Part shown: piece by piece, positions 11,517 to 23,100 of the stretch
Numbering within the stretch: position 1 is the first letter of the stretch
How the letters are laid out: each line of letters opens with the position of its first letter
From: Pratylenchus scribneri
Lineage: Eukaryota > Nematoda > Chromadorea > Rhabditida > Pratylenchidae
Direction of reading: 5' to 3'
NCBI GenBank assembly: GCA_030063045.1
Contig: JAQSEB010000014.1
Coordinates: 1,116,001-1,180,000, forward strand
Length of the DNA stretch: 64,000 nucleotides
Position numbers and translations under genes: made by a program
The notes under the pieces: generated by a model
The model's database searches: none
Seen by the model: only the letters and a program-made list of their open reading frames with translations
Told to the model about the DNA's origin: nothing

Positions 11517-12240
11517 ATGATCCATTATATGTTACTATTCTCTAGGCAAGGCAAATTACGGCTGCAGAAATGGTATGTGGCCTATCCGGACAAGGTTAGT
11601 TGAATTTGCAATTAAAATAGTAAAAATAATTTAAAAAATTTAGGTGAAAAAGAAAATAACACGTGAATTGATCACAACAATATTGGCCAGAAAGCCGAAA
11701 ATGTGCGCCTTTTTGGAGTATAAAGATCAGAAAATTGTTTACAAAAGGTAAATTTAAAATACTGGTTTAGAGACTGAATGGTTTAAAAGAAGTTTAAAGT
11801 CAGATTGGTTTAGAAACCGGTTTAAAAACCGAATAGTTCAGAAACCGGTTTAAAATTTTATTTAAGTAATTTTATTATAAAATTAATTTATTCGCATTTT
11901 AGATATGCATCTCTTTATTTTCTGTGCGCAATCGAACAAACTGATAATGAATTAATTTGCCTGGAAACTATCCATCGTTATGTGGAAATTTTGGACAAAT
12001 ATTTTGGCAGTGTTTGCGAATTGGACATTATTTTCAATTTTGAGAAGGCATATTTTATTCTGGATGAATTCCTTTTGGCCGGGGAAGTGCAGGAAGTTAG
12101 CAAAAAACAAATATTGTCGGCCATCACAAAACAGGATCAATTGCAGGAGGTCAAAAATTAATAAAAAATTAAATTAAATATTGACACATTTTCAGGATGA
12201 AATACAACAAGGCCTTGTTGACGATAATGGATTGGGTTAA
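11517..12240 (+). CDS. aps-1: AP-1 clathrin adaptor sigma subunit
   Basis: This is the small sigma subunit of the AP-1 adaptor, which sorts cargo at the trans-Golgi network and endosomes. Four exons (11517-11594, 11644-11747, 11903-12149, 12196-12240) encode 157 residues, the family length. It starts [20 protein letters not shown] and contains [34 protein letters not shown] and [20 protein letters not shown]. These match AP1S proteins closely rather than AP-2 or AP-3 sigma. The C-terminus DNGLG is typical. Intron 2 contains a stretch of GGTTTAGAAACC-like repeats (11757-11860), a remnant of the Mutator-like family. Its membrane recruitment depends on Arf, which links it to the exchange factor gene at 17157. 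Confidence 0.96.
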
Positions 12241-12605
12241 AATGGAAGAAAAAAGCCTTATAAATACAAGAAATGTGATTCAATCAAATTCATTGATGAG
12301 TGAGCTTAAAATTGACAGCAAAAATTAATTAAAAGACGGCATAATTTATATTGTAATCCAATATTTTGTATTAATATTCCATTTTATTTTCGATAAAATT
12401 CGTACACTGAATCAAATTTACGAATTATTCAATAATGGGTTTTAATTGGTGGGTTTGTGGTATTCCGTATTTGGCGTCATTTTTAAGCATTTTTTCGACC
12501 AAAAATGATTTTTATTTGTTTTCATTTTGTTTGTCTTCCAACTTTGGTTTTGGCTATAATTGTAGAGTTTGATGGCCAAAATATTAAATTCATTTTTGGA
12601 GGATA

Positions 12606-13215
12606 ATGAAAGGCCTTTCCCTCATCAATCCAATATCCTTCCAATTTTTTATTCTTATTTTAATATTCCATCAAATTTCGTTTACTTCAAGTCAATGCTT
12701 TTTTCTTCGATTATGTTTTCCTTTTCGTTTTCGCCCGATTAATTTGCGAAGTCAATTCCACCATTTTTTGTTTTTATTTTTATATATTTCCAGCTGCTTG
12801 TGATGGAGATGAAGCCTTCGCCGCTTGCATATTAGGCACATGCGGTCAAGGTTTTGTGTGTAATCGACAAAGAAATTTATGTTGTAAATGTCCGGCTGGA
12901 AAGGTTGCCGCAGGTAAAATCATTGAGAAAAAGGGAACGTATCACATACCGTATTTTTCTTGAGTTGCCTCGAGGCTGCTATTTTTCAGAGACTTTCTAA
13001 GAGAAAGTTATTTTTTCATTTTTTCTCCGTAAATAAAAATCCTCAAAGAGGCTATTATTGAAGCTTGAAGGGGACTTATACTATAATGGGAGGAGGAGGA
13101 AATGTGGTAATTTATTTTCACACATCACAAAGGTCCATGTGTTGGCACTGATAAAACTTGTCCGGCAGGCTCAACATGCAATCTATCGAATAATATGTGC
13201 TGCAAGAATAAATGA
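12606..13215 (+). CDS. Small secreted cysteine-rich protein
   Basis: Three exons (12606-12690, 12794-12913, 13133-13215) encode about 95 residues. A hydrophobic signal peptide (FQFFILILIFHQISFTS) is followed by two short cysteine modules: CDGDEAFAACILGTCGQGF with CNRQRNLCCKC, then CVGTDKTCPAGSTCN with NNMCCKNK. Each ends in a CC pair, a pattern common in nematode EB-like or lustrin-like secreted proteins. No catalytic domain is visible, so the role is unknown. Intron 2 holds a degraded TACCGTATT-family element. It is followed at once by a lectin pseudogene and a secreted GILT-like gene, giving a local run of secretory genes. The 12241-12605 gap shows nothing recognisable. Confidence 0.75.
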
Positions 13216-13323
13216 TAAATGGAATGAATATTGAATACCATTATACTTTGCCAACCAATAAATGGTAGAAAACAATTAATATTGGCGATTAATCATTGAA
13301 TAATAGTTGGAAATTGTGTTCGA

Positions 13324-13943
13324 ATGATGGGCTACGGACCATATCTGGGTCAATGGTACGATGTGAATTGTACGCAAGCCACAAATTTTGTGCCAACGAG
13401 TGGCTTTTTCTGCAAAGGATGCCCGGCTGGATGGACTGCTTTCAATGGAAAATGCTATAAGGCAAGTAGGAAATTGCCTTTTTTAAATTAATTGGCCTTT
13501 TGAAGGCATTCATTGACACTTCAATGGCCGGCACTCTTATCCAATTCCAACGACTCTGTTCCATTTTTAATTCCTCAATTGTATCAATTCACAGTGCTGC
13601 CGAAAATAATTTTGTCCTAAGTGAGTTCAATTGACCACAGAATTAATTAATTCGTCCGAAAGATTTGGTCATGGCCACCGAACCCATAAATGTCATTCTG
13701 ATTGGCCTTCGTCTGGGTTGGGGCGCCTACCCGGACTTTTGGCTCGACGGAAGCCCGGTTGATTTTGCCACATGGGCGGACACGGGCACCGGCTATCCGC
13801 AACAACCCGATCGAATTCCCTATCCCGGGGATTGAACGATGATGTGGGTGACCGGATGTGGACCGACTGGATGTGAACCCGGAAGATGGGATGACATTAC
13901 TTGTGGATCGAATTATTTTTCTGGGACTGTTTGCAAATTTTAA
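13324..13943 (+). pseudogene. C-type lectin remnant, truncated and interrupted
   Basis: Exons 13324-13461, 13506-13620 and 13663-13943 give a frame that begins inside one C-type lectin domain. GQWYDVNC and GFFCKGCP are the last strands of a fold whose start is missing. It continues into a second domain (CPAGWTAFNGKCYK, ENNFVL, FWLDGSPVDFATWAD, GRWDDITC, GTVCKF). There is no signal peptide. An in-frame TGA at 13833-13835 falls where the domain should carry its third conserved cysteine (expected TGC), between YPGD and TMMWV. The first intron begins GCAAGT. The 5' truncation plus the nonsense codon make a pseudogene likely. A sequencing error at the TGA, or unseen upstream exons, remain possible. 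Confidence 0.7.
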
Positions 13944-13979
13944 ATTAGATTCATAAAATGTATATATTTTGTGCTTATT

Positions 13980-16295
13980 TTAACAATGCGATGGTTCATA
14001 ATCGCATCGGCCACAATTTTCTCGATCATGTCCATTTCCTCTGTACCAAAGACAAATCATCTGGTCCAAAACATTTGCATAATTTTGTACGGTTGAAAGG
14101 CTGTAGCCATTGACCAATATCCACGGGTCGGATCGCCTTGGTTCTGGGCTCAATGCCCGTTGGTTTTGTTTAAGCACCATTTGGGCATTGTGGCCCATCC
14201 ATATTCGTTCATTTCTGGCACATTGCCTGATAATAATTAAGCTCAATTTTATATTATAAGTATTTTCTTCACTGTCAATGCCAACAATGCCTAATAATGC
14301 CTAATAAGGGCCTTTTTTATTCATCCTAATTTACTGTACCCCAGATTTTTGCCCAATCGCCCCGTCACTCTATCAATCAAATATTGCCCAAATCTGCCTT
14401 TTTTAAAGTCGAAGTCTCATTCCTATCCCGTTCACTGAGCCACTGAGAGCTTAGGCTACGCTCTCGACCCGAACAACTTCAGCCCTAGATCGCTAGATTA
14501 GGAGACTCACAATATTCTCTCTCGATTTTCGAATGTTGGAAAGCAATTCATTGCCCAATTATTGAAAACTTCTTCCGAATTCAATTCATTTGGAATTGAA
14601 TTTAGGCATATCAGAAGTCTGTTTCTTTCTTCCACATTTTCCACATTTTGGCTAATGCAAATCTTCAAATTCAAATTATTCCCGTAATCCCTCCTTCTTC
14701 ACCTCCAAAATTCGTCTAGTGCATCCTCGTCCAATTCCCATAAATCCAGCATTATTGCCCACCCCACATTCATTCAATGCCCTTTTTGTGAAATGTGCCG
14801 GCTCCAATTCAATTCGCATTTTCTTAGAATTTTCGTCAAATTTTGCGGAATTTGGATTCATTAATTGGCCACTCAAATATCTGAGCAAATATTCCCTGGA
14901 GGCATCGAATTGAGAATTGTAAATAATTCGAATTTGGATTGGCCGATTGAAATTGGCATTTTCGAATTGAGAACAAAGATCGGCACTGAAACAATTTTGC
15001 GTGATTGACGGATCGATGCACCAGAATTCAGGAGGAAATTCACAATTTTGGGAAGAAGAATTATTTTGTGGATATTTTTGCTTTCTTCCATCTTCAAGTG
15101 CCGTAGGAATTAACTAGATAAAAGTGCGAATTTGAGTCATTTTCATTTCCCATACTCACATTTTTGGCCATTGTTCTGTTCCAATGGCGAATTTTTTCGG
15201 GTAAAAGCAATTGAAGAGGCGCTTGCATATGAATGCTACTTTTCCTGTTTAGTGAAAAGAATGGCACAAATCTTGGCCGCCTCAACAAAATTTTGCCCGT
15301 CATTTCTTCATCATTCATTTGAAGCTGATTTGCCAACATTGATTGGGCACATTCCCTTTAAATTATTTTGTGATTTTAATTTCCTTTTTCAAATACATTA
15401 TTTCCCTAATCGCTGCTTGATCCGCCCAAAATCTGTTGAGGCAATCGACCATTCCAGGCTCCGGATCACCGTGAGCCATCATATGGCTCATAAAACAGAA
15501 AAGAATTCGATTTTTTCTCGACTGATCCCATTTATTGAAATTAAGTACGCAGCTAAGAAGTCGATTTCCGGAGCATTCCCTGGAGCCATGATGGCAACGG
15601 ACATTTTGATCTAAAAGAATATACGGTATATGAGGAGAATGAGAATGAAAGGACCCAACCATATTGCCGTCGGGCAAGTCCCCAAGGATGGGCCTTGAAA
15701 TCAATGGCATCGGCCACTTCCGGATTGCTGAGCACCCGAGGGTATAGCCGATGGACAATCAACTTTTGAGAATCGGAACAGCCACTTTCGAATGCCAATC
15801 TGAGCTAATTTTACTAAACAAATTGATAATTTCCACCAACTTTATATCGAATTTATTTGACCGTCGATGCCTTTTGTATTTTTCGCAATATTCCATTTTT
15901 CCAGTGCATTCAATCGCCACATTTGGATCATCACACCAAAAATCTGGAGGAAGTCGACATTGAGCTGGGCGAGGGGATGGATTAATAGGATTCAATTCTT
16001 TGAATTGATGAGAAGTCGGTTGGATTTGGATGGGTTTTCGAGTCGTCAAAGGACGAGAAAGATGATCAGTCCGCCTATTATCGGAATTGGATGGTCTTGA
16101 AAGGTTTACCGGATGGAATCGGCGAACATCCATATCATTATCGACAATGTTTGGACGACGAGAAGACGGTTTTGGAATGGAATTTGAAGGGGAATTGTTG
16201 TGGGTCATAGTATAGGTGTTGATAAAATTGAATGGAATATTTAATAGAATAATTGGGAAAAGTGCATGTTTCCATGTTGAGCAACTCATTTCCAT
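13980..16295 (-). CDS. Tandem two-domain GILT-like secreted protein
   Basis: GILT enzymes are secreted or lysosomal thiol reductases with an N-terminal CxPPxxWC-type motif, a CxxC active site and a CQHGxxECxxN signature. Exons as read: 15837-16295, 15660-15804, 15397-15610, 15160-15355, 14703-15113, 14511-14651, 13980-14226. After a signal peptide, domain 1 has CRLPPDFWCDDP, an active-site position reading CSDS instead of CxxC, the signature CHHGSRECSGN, and ECAQSMLANQ with RFVPF. Domain 2 repeats the order: CEFPPEFWCIDP, active-site position FDAS, a decayed signature LNECGVGNN, then QCARNERIWMG and DPWILVNGYS. So it is a duplicated GILT fold in which neither half keeps CxxC. Two doubts remain: the first intron is only 32 bp, and the junction between the 14703-15113 and 14511-14651 exons is out of phase as drawn. 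Confidence 0.75.
14272..14405. repeat. Dispersed repeat, AATGCCTAAWARGGCC family, copy 1
   Basis: It contains CAATGCCAACAATGCCTAA, AAGGGCCTTTTTTATTCATC, ACTGTACCCCA and CACTCTATCAATCAAATATT. Copies are at 59500-59632 (same strand) and 61035-61140 (reverse). It lies in the last intron of the GILT-like gene. No termini or target duplications could be fixed by eye. Confidence 0.6.
14408..14505 (-). repeat. Second tRNA-like SINE family, copy 1
   Basis: On the minus strand GTGGCTCAGTGAACGGGATA resembles a tRNA box A. A related plus-strand copy near 60490-60575 reads AGTGGCTCAATGAACGGGAA. Both have CTCTCG runs nearby. No clear box B was found, so the assignment is tentative. Confidence 0.35.
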
Positions 16296-16755
16296 TCTTT
16301 AAAAAGAAAACATAAATAAAATATCCGAAAACCAAATCTGGGACATCGATTGCAGAAAAAAACATAATTAGACGAGATCTCTGCCGGCCGGTTTTACCCA
16401 TTCATCAAATCCCGCGCAGAGTCATCCACTTTTGGGTTTCGATCCAGTGACCTTCATTCATCTTCTTCCTCCAAATTCCAACAACAAATGCATACCTAAT
16501 TCATTCATCGGCAGCTTTTTTAACAACTCCATTTTAAGAAGTTCTTTCATTTGTTCATTCTGTATTATTAATTCCACTCATTCGGATTTTAAAATATAAA
16601 CAATTTTGGCATAATGTAATTTTACCACGTTTTATTCAATTTCACTCTCGTTCTCGTTTCGATTCTCGAGTCTCGATTTCGACTTATTTACTTACACGCT
16701 TCGGGCTAAACCAGTAATAAATGACGGATCCGGGATCCCACGTTCCGCACGCATT

Positions 16756-16823
16756 TTGTTTTTGTTTTTTACATTGTTGGTTTTTTAAAAACCAAAAAAG
16801 ACAAAAGGTAAAAAACAAAACGA
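16756..16823. other. Strong hairpin-forming inverted repeat
   Basis: The left arm TTTTGTTTTTTACATTGTTG and the right arm AAGGTAAAAAACAAAACG pair around a GGTTTTTTAAAAACC centre. It lies in the 860 bp gap between the GILT-like start (16295) and the AGEF-1 start (17157). Nothing else was recognised in that gap. Confidence 0.5.
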
Positions 16824-17156
16824 TTCAATTCATTGAACAATGCGTAAAGCTTAAGTAGTTTAATGCAAAATACTTTTATTTATTCGCTTATTCCACATCA
16901 ATTCATCTTTCACATTTTTTTAAAAATTAATCCATTTTAATTGCTACAAATTTCAGAGAACAAGCAAATTGAACTACCTAATTTTCTAAATTATAAACGG
17001 ATTTTTGCCGTCATCCACTTCTTCTTCAATATTGACTTCAACGTTCAACCATTCAGTATCAAAGAATTAATATCGAATTTTTCACAATCGAATCAAACTG
17101 TGCATGTGATTTTCAATTTGTGGATTTACAAATAGCTGGAAAAGCACCAAAGCAAC

Positions 17157-20100
17157 ATGTTTTTGAGAGCAAGTATTGAGCGAATATTAAATGAGACGGG
17201 TACAAGAAGGAAGGAAAATGCAGAATTGAAAAAAGCTTGCGAGGAGGCGCTAGGTAAAAAATATTGGATTTAAATTTAATTGCCATTTTAAATCAATTTT
17301 AGAACGACTCAATCTCGAATTGCAAAGTTTGGGTCAAAAAGAATCCACCGATGTTGAATCATCCGCCATTCTTCCAAATAGCAGCGCTGTATTTTTAGCA
17401 GACCATTATTTCCTTCCATTTGAATTGGTAAATTTATTCTAAAATTATTTTAAAAATATTTTCTCGGTCAGGCATGCCAAAGCAAATCCACAAAAATTGT
17501 TGTGAATGCTTTGGATTCGTTGCAGGTTTTTTTGATTGATTTTAATAGCAATTAATTTATTTAATTAATAGAAACTAATTTCCTATGGCCATTTGATTGG
17601 AAATCAAAGGGACAATGAAAATCCTGAACAATTGCTAATTGATCGTAAATTCAAATTTTAATAATCAATAATAAATATTTTTACAAAAGGTGTTGTTCAA
17701 ACTATATGCGCCCCATTCCAAGGACCCCACACGGATGATGCCATTCAATTGCAAATTATTAAAGGCATTTTGGCACTTATCCTCAGCAATACATGCAAAA
17801 TTCATGAAAGTTCCCTTTTGTTGGCTGTTCGAACTTCGTTTAATATTTATTTGGCCAGCAAAAGTCCAATAATTCAATCAACCGCAAAGGGAATATTGAC
17901 TCAAACAATAAATTATGTTTTCAATAGTATGGAGAGAATATTATCAGATGGTCACGGAAACGGAATGACATTGGAATGGGAAGAGGAAGCGGTAAAATAG
18001 TGTCAACAAAATTAAATTAAAATATCAAATTTAGGTGATAAAAGATGTGGTTGATTCAATGGTTTATCAAGTTAGCAGTTCAATGAATGATGGAAGAGAA
18101 CAACGGTCGAGACATTCATCCGGCACCACTGACCGATTGAGCATTAATGGATTTCCAACAAGTCCAATTGATTCATCAATGCCAAATGGCTCAATTAATC
18201 ATTATAATGACAATAATTCGGGCACATTGAATGTGAATGGCGGTGGGGGCAGTACTCCAATGCAACAACCAAAATTGGAATTTTCCACATTGGAAGAGAA
18301 GGACGCATTCCTCATATTCAGGGCACTTTGCAAATTATCCATAAAGCAACTTCCGGACGATCAAGATCCAAGGTAAAAATTAAAATAGAGTTAATGTTTA
18401 GTGTAAAGATGATGAGACCCGAAATTTTTTTTCTATAAAATCGATTTCATTCGAACTTAAAAGACCTATAATAAAATAATAAACGAAGTGGCATCATCAA
18501 GGTATAGGTATGTGAAATTATTACAAAAAAATAATTGCCGCCACGGGGGTTCGAACCCATGACCTAAATTTTACAAACGGAAAGGATAACCGACTTGACT
18601 AAACTTTCTTTTGGTAACAAACCATAAGGGATGGTATTTAATTTGGCAAATAAATTATTGAAAATGGCAAATAGAGTATTTAATTTGGCAAATAGGATTT
18701 TTTGTCTCAAAAGTATTGAAAATGGCAAATAAATTATGGAAAATGGCAAATAGAGTATTTAATTTGGCAAATAGCAATAAAATTATCATTGCGTAGGAGG
18801 TGCGCGGGATTTAGCCGGATATAGGGGGATTAAGGTGGATATACTTGGATTAGGCCGGATTAAGCATAGAAATGGAATAGAAATGGCCCGGAAGGCCACT
18901 GGAAGGTCGGGGAAGTGCCTGAGAATGCGGGGGATATAGGGGGATTAAGATGGATATAAGGGGATTAAGGACCAAAATGATGGGATTAAGGCGGCAAATG
19001 GGTAGGAAGTGATGGGGAAGCCTGCCGAAGGCATGTGGGCTGTCCAGTAGTGCGCGGGATATACCCGGATATAGGGGGATTAAGGTGGATTTAGGGGATT
19101 AAGCCGGATTAAGGCCTGGAATCGATGGAAGCGAGCTCGGTTTGGGCTGTTTTGCTTCCGGCTTCGCGAGTTTCCTATGCTCCGAACCCCTAACCCTAGC
19201 CCATAACTAAGCTTAATCCGGCTTAATCCTCATATATCCACATTAATCCCCATATATCCCGCGTGCTCCGAACTCCTAAACCCGTAGCCCCTAGATCCCA
19301 TGCCGCCCATAACCATAACCCTAATCCCTAGCCCCTAACTAAGCTTAATCCGGATTAATCCCCCTTAATCCACGTATATCCTCCTATATCCGGGGCTTAT
19401 CCCGCGCTGTCTCCGGGCCTCTCTTACACTTCCCCGACATTCCCGTGGCATTTCGCATCCATTTCGGAGTTTAATCCCCCTATATCCACCTTAATCCCCC
19501 TATATCCGGATATATCCCGCGCAATCTCAGGCACTACTGCGACCTTCCACTGGCCCTACGGGCCATTTCCCATCAATTTCAGGGCTTAATCGGGCTTAAT
19601 CCCTCCATATCCACCTTAATCCCACTATATACACCTTAATCCCCCTATATCCGGGTATATCCCGCGCACCACTGGACAGCCCACATGCCTTCGGCAGGCT
19701 TCCCCATCACTTCCTACCCATTTGCCGCCTTAATCCCATCATTTTGGTCCTTAATCCCCTTATATCCATCTTAATCCCCCTATATCCCCCGCATTCTCAG
19801 GCACTTCCCCGACCTTCCAGTGGCCTTCCGGGCCATTTCTATTCCATTTCTATGCTTAAACCGGCCTAATCCAAGTATATCCACCTTAATCCCCCTATAT
19901 CCGGCTAAATCCCGCGCACCTCCTACGCAATGATAATTTTATTGCTATTTGCCAAATTAAATACTCTATTTGCCATTTTCCATAATTTATTTGCCATTTT
20001 CAATACTTTTGAGACAAAAAATCCTATTTGCCAAATTAAATACTCTATTTGCCATTTTCAATAATTTATTTGCCAAATTAAATATTTCCCAAACCATAAG

Positions 20101-23100
20101 TAGAGGAAGAAGAAAAGACAATAGAGATTGATTGAAATCGATTTTATCTAAAAATTTTGCGAATCCTCTATACCCCAACAAAAATAAAATATTTTAATTT
20201 ATTTTTTTAAGAAGCCATGAACTGCGTTCAAAAATACTGTCACTGGAAATGATCCTTTTAATTGTTCAAAATTTCGATGTTCCATTGCCGGACAACCATT
20301 CATTTGTTTATGCAATTCGACATTTCCTCTGTGTTGCCCTCACCCACAATGCCGTCTCACCAATTATAAGTGTTTTTGAGAAGGCACTGGCCATATTCGT
20401 TCAAATGGTTAACAATTGGAAGACACATTTGAAAAAGCAATTGGAAGTTTTCTTCAAGGAAATTATAATTTCCATGCTGGAAAGTCCATCAAGTTCATTT
20501 GAGCATAAATGGGCAGTGTTGAATGCAATCAACAGAATATTCGACAATGCACAAAGTGTGGTGGACATTTATGTGAATTATGATTGCCACATGACATCGG
20601 CCAACATTTTTGAAGAGCTCATTGCCCATTTATCCAAAATTGCGGTATGTTCAATTAAAAAAAATTAATTTGCCGAATTAATTAGTGAAATTGCTAAATA
20701 TACCACTGACTGAATATTCCAAAAAAATTTGTAATATTTCTAATTCTAAAATTATCCTAAACCCCCAAGCTTATAAGAAAGACGCATATTTTGATTAGTA
20801 ATTTGCATAAATTTAACCAATTTTAACATTGGTTTTGAACCAAGAACCAAAATCGGTTTAAACGATTTAATACCTATTTGATTTTGACCAAACCATAAAA
20901 ATTAAAAAATTATATATCATTCGATGCATATGCATCTTGATGAGCTCTCCATTTTGATATGGTTTTTGAATGTAGGACAAACCCTTCTTTAACCCATTTT
21001 ATTTTGGCTTATTTGTAAATTTATTAAAATTTCAGTCAAGCTACAATTCCGACCCATCCTCACCAACCCATGGCCAACAGGCAATGAAGGAAAGGGAAAG
21101 GAGAATGCGCGAAATGGCATTGGACTGTTTGGTGAAGGCGCTGAAATGTTTAGTGAATTGGTATGAAGAAATGGACTTGGGCCGGGAACAATCCATTCAT
21201 GGGGCCGAAGAACCACAAAATCAATTGGCCAATGGCGGATCATTTTCATCGGTTGCCGACGTTGTTCAGGTTTTGATGACAAAAATAATTAAATAAAATA
21301 TTACCAATTTTTAAAAGGTGAAACAACAAAAAAGTTTAATTGAATCTGGCATTGAGCTATTTGCGAAAAAACCGGAAAAGGGGCTGGCATATTTGAACGA
21401 GCGCGGCTTCATTGGACCGGAACCGCTGGACATTGCCCGATTTTTCCATTCGGAAGAGAGGCTGGACAAATCGGTGATTGGCGACTATTTGGGCGATGGC
21501 AATGAATTCAATCAACGGGTGATGTTCGCCTATGTGGATGCATTCGATTTTGCCGGAGTGAACATTGTGAATGCGCTGCGCACTTTGTTGAACAAATTTC
21601 GTCTACCCGGAGAGGCACAAAAAATCGATAGAATTATGGAAAAATTCGCTAGCAGGTTTTTTCTTGAATTTTATCGATTTTATTGATTTTTTTCTAGATA
21701 TTGTGATTGCAATCCTCAATTGAAAATATTTGCATCGGCCGACACGGCATATGTGCTCAGTTATTCAATCATAATGTTGACAACGGATTTGCACAATCCA
21801 CAGGTCTGAAAATTGGGATATAATCCGGAGTAGCCCTTAACTTGCCGCCGTTTAAAATAATTCTTCAAGGGCTGAAATTTTGATGATTTTAGTATCAAGT
21901 TAAAGAGAAGACTTTTTCTACAAAATAATATTTAATTTATTTTGGTTTAGAAATAATGAAATTGTGACCAAAAAACCACTCAAAAGTTTTTCTATCCATA
22001 ATAAAGGTCATTTCTAGTGGTTTTTGTGGCATAACTTCATCAGTTCTGAACCAATTTAACTAAAATTGATATTATTTGATAGCCAAAAGTCTGATCTTTA
22101 ATTTGATATTAAAATCATTAAAATTGGTTCAGTACTTGGTGAGTTATAATAATAAATGACAAGTTGGGACGAATCCAAAATAATCTATGGGAAATAAATT
22201 GATTGATTTTAAGGTGAAACGAAAAATGACAAAGGAGGAATATATTCGAATGAACAGAGGAATAAATGGACAAGATGATTTACCGGATGAATTCCTCTCA
22301 AAAATATACGATGATATTTCAACAAATGAAATCAAAACAAAACCAAGCAATTTGAAAAGGCCCAAATTGAGTTCGTTTAAAATAAATTATTTTAATCAAT
22401 TAGCATTTTTAGATGCGGCAACGGCCTCACTTCGTCAGAGGAAATTATTCCAAAATTTGGAGCTGGAGTCAATTTCGCAAGTGGCACATTCCTTGATGGA
22501 GGCGGCCACCCTGGCCAACACTGAATTCACCACTGCCTCACATTTTGACCAAGTCCAGCTGATGTTTGAGGTTCAAAAACGATGAAATTTAAATTAAATA
22601 AATTAATTTCAATTTTAGTTGATTTGGTCTTTTTGCTTGGCCGCATTCAGCATTGGCCTTCAATCCTCCGAGGATCGGGCCATTTGGAGTCGGTGCCTTC
22701 AAGGATTTTCGGCCGGTGTCCGTGTGGCCTGCCTTTTTCGATTGGCCATTCAACGGGAAGCATTCGTCCAAACTTTGACCAAATTCACACTGCTCACCGC
22801 CAACAGTTCATTGTCAGAAATGCGCCAAAAGAATGTGGAAACCATCAAATTGCTCATTCAAATTGGCGTCGAAAATGGAAATTATTTGGAGGTTTTATTT
22901 GGATTAAAATTAATTTTTGTAAATATTTATAGCAATGTTGGTATGATGTGCTGAAATGCATCAGTCAATTGGAATTGGTCCAATCCATTGGCACAAATAA
23001 TCACGGTAAATTCTAATATATTTATTAAAATTAATAATTTATTAAATTTGTCAATTAAAATAAAATTTAGTGTTGAAAATTCAATCAAAATTCATACCAA

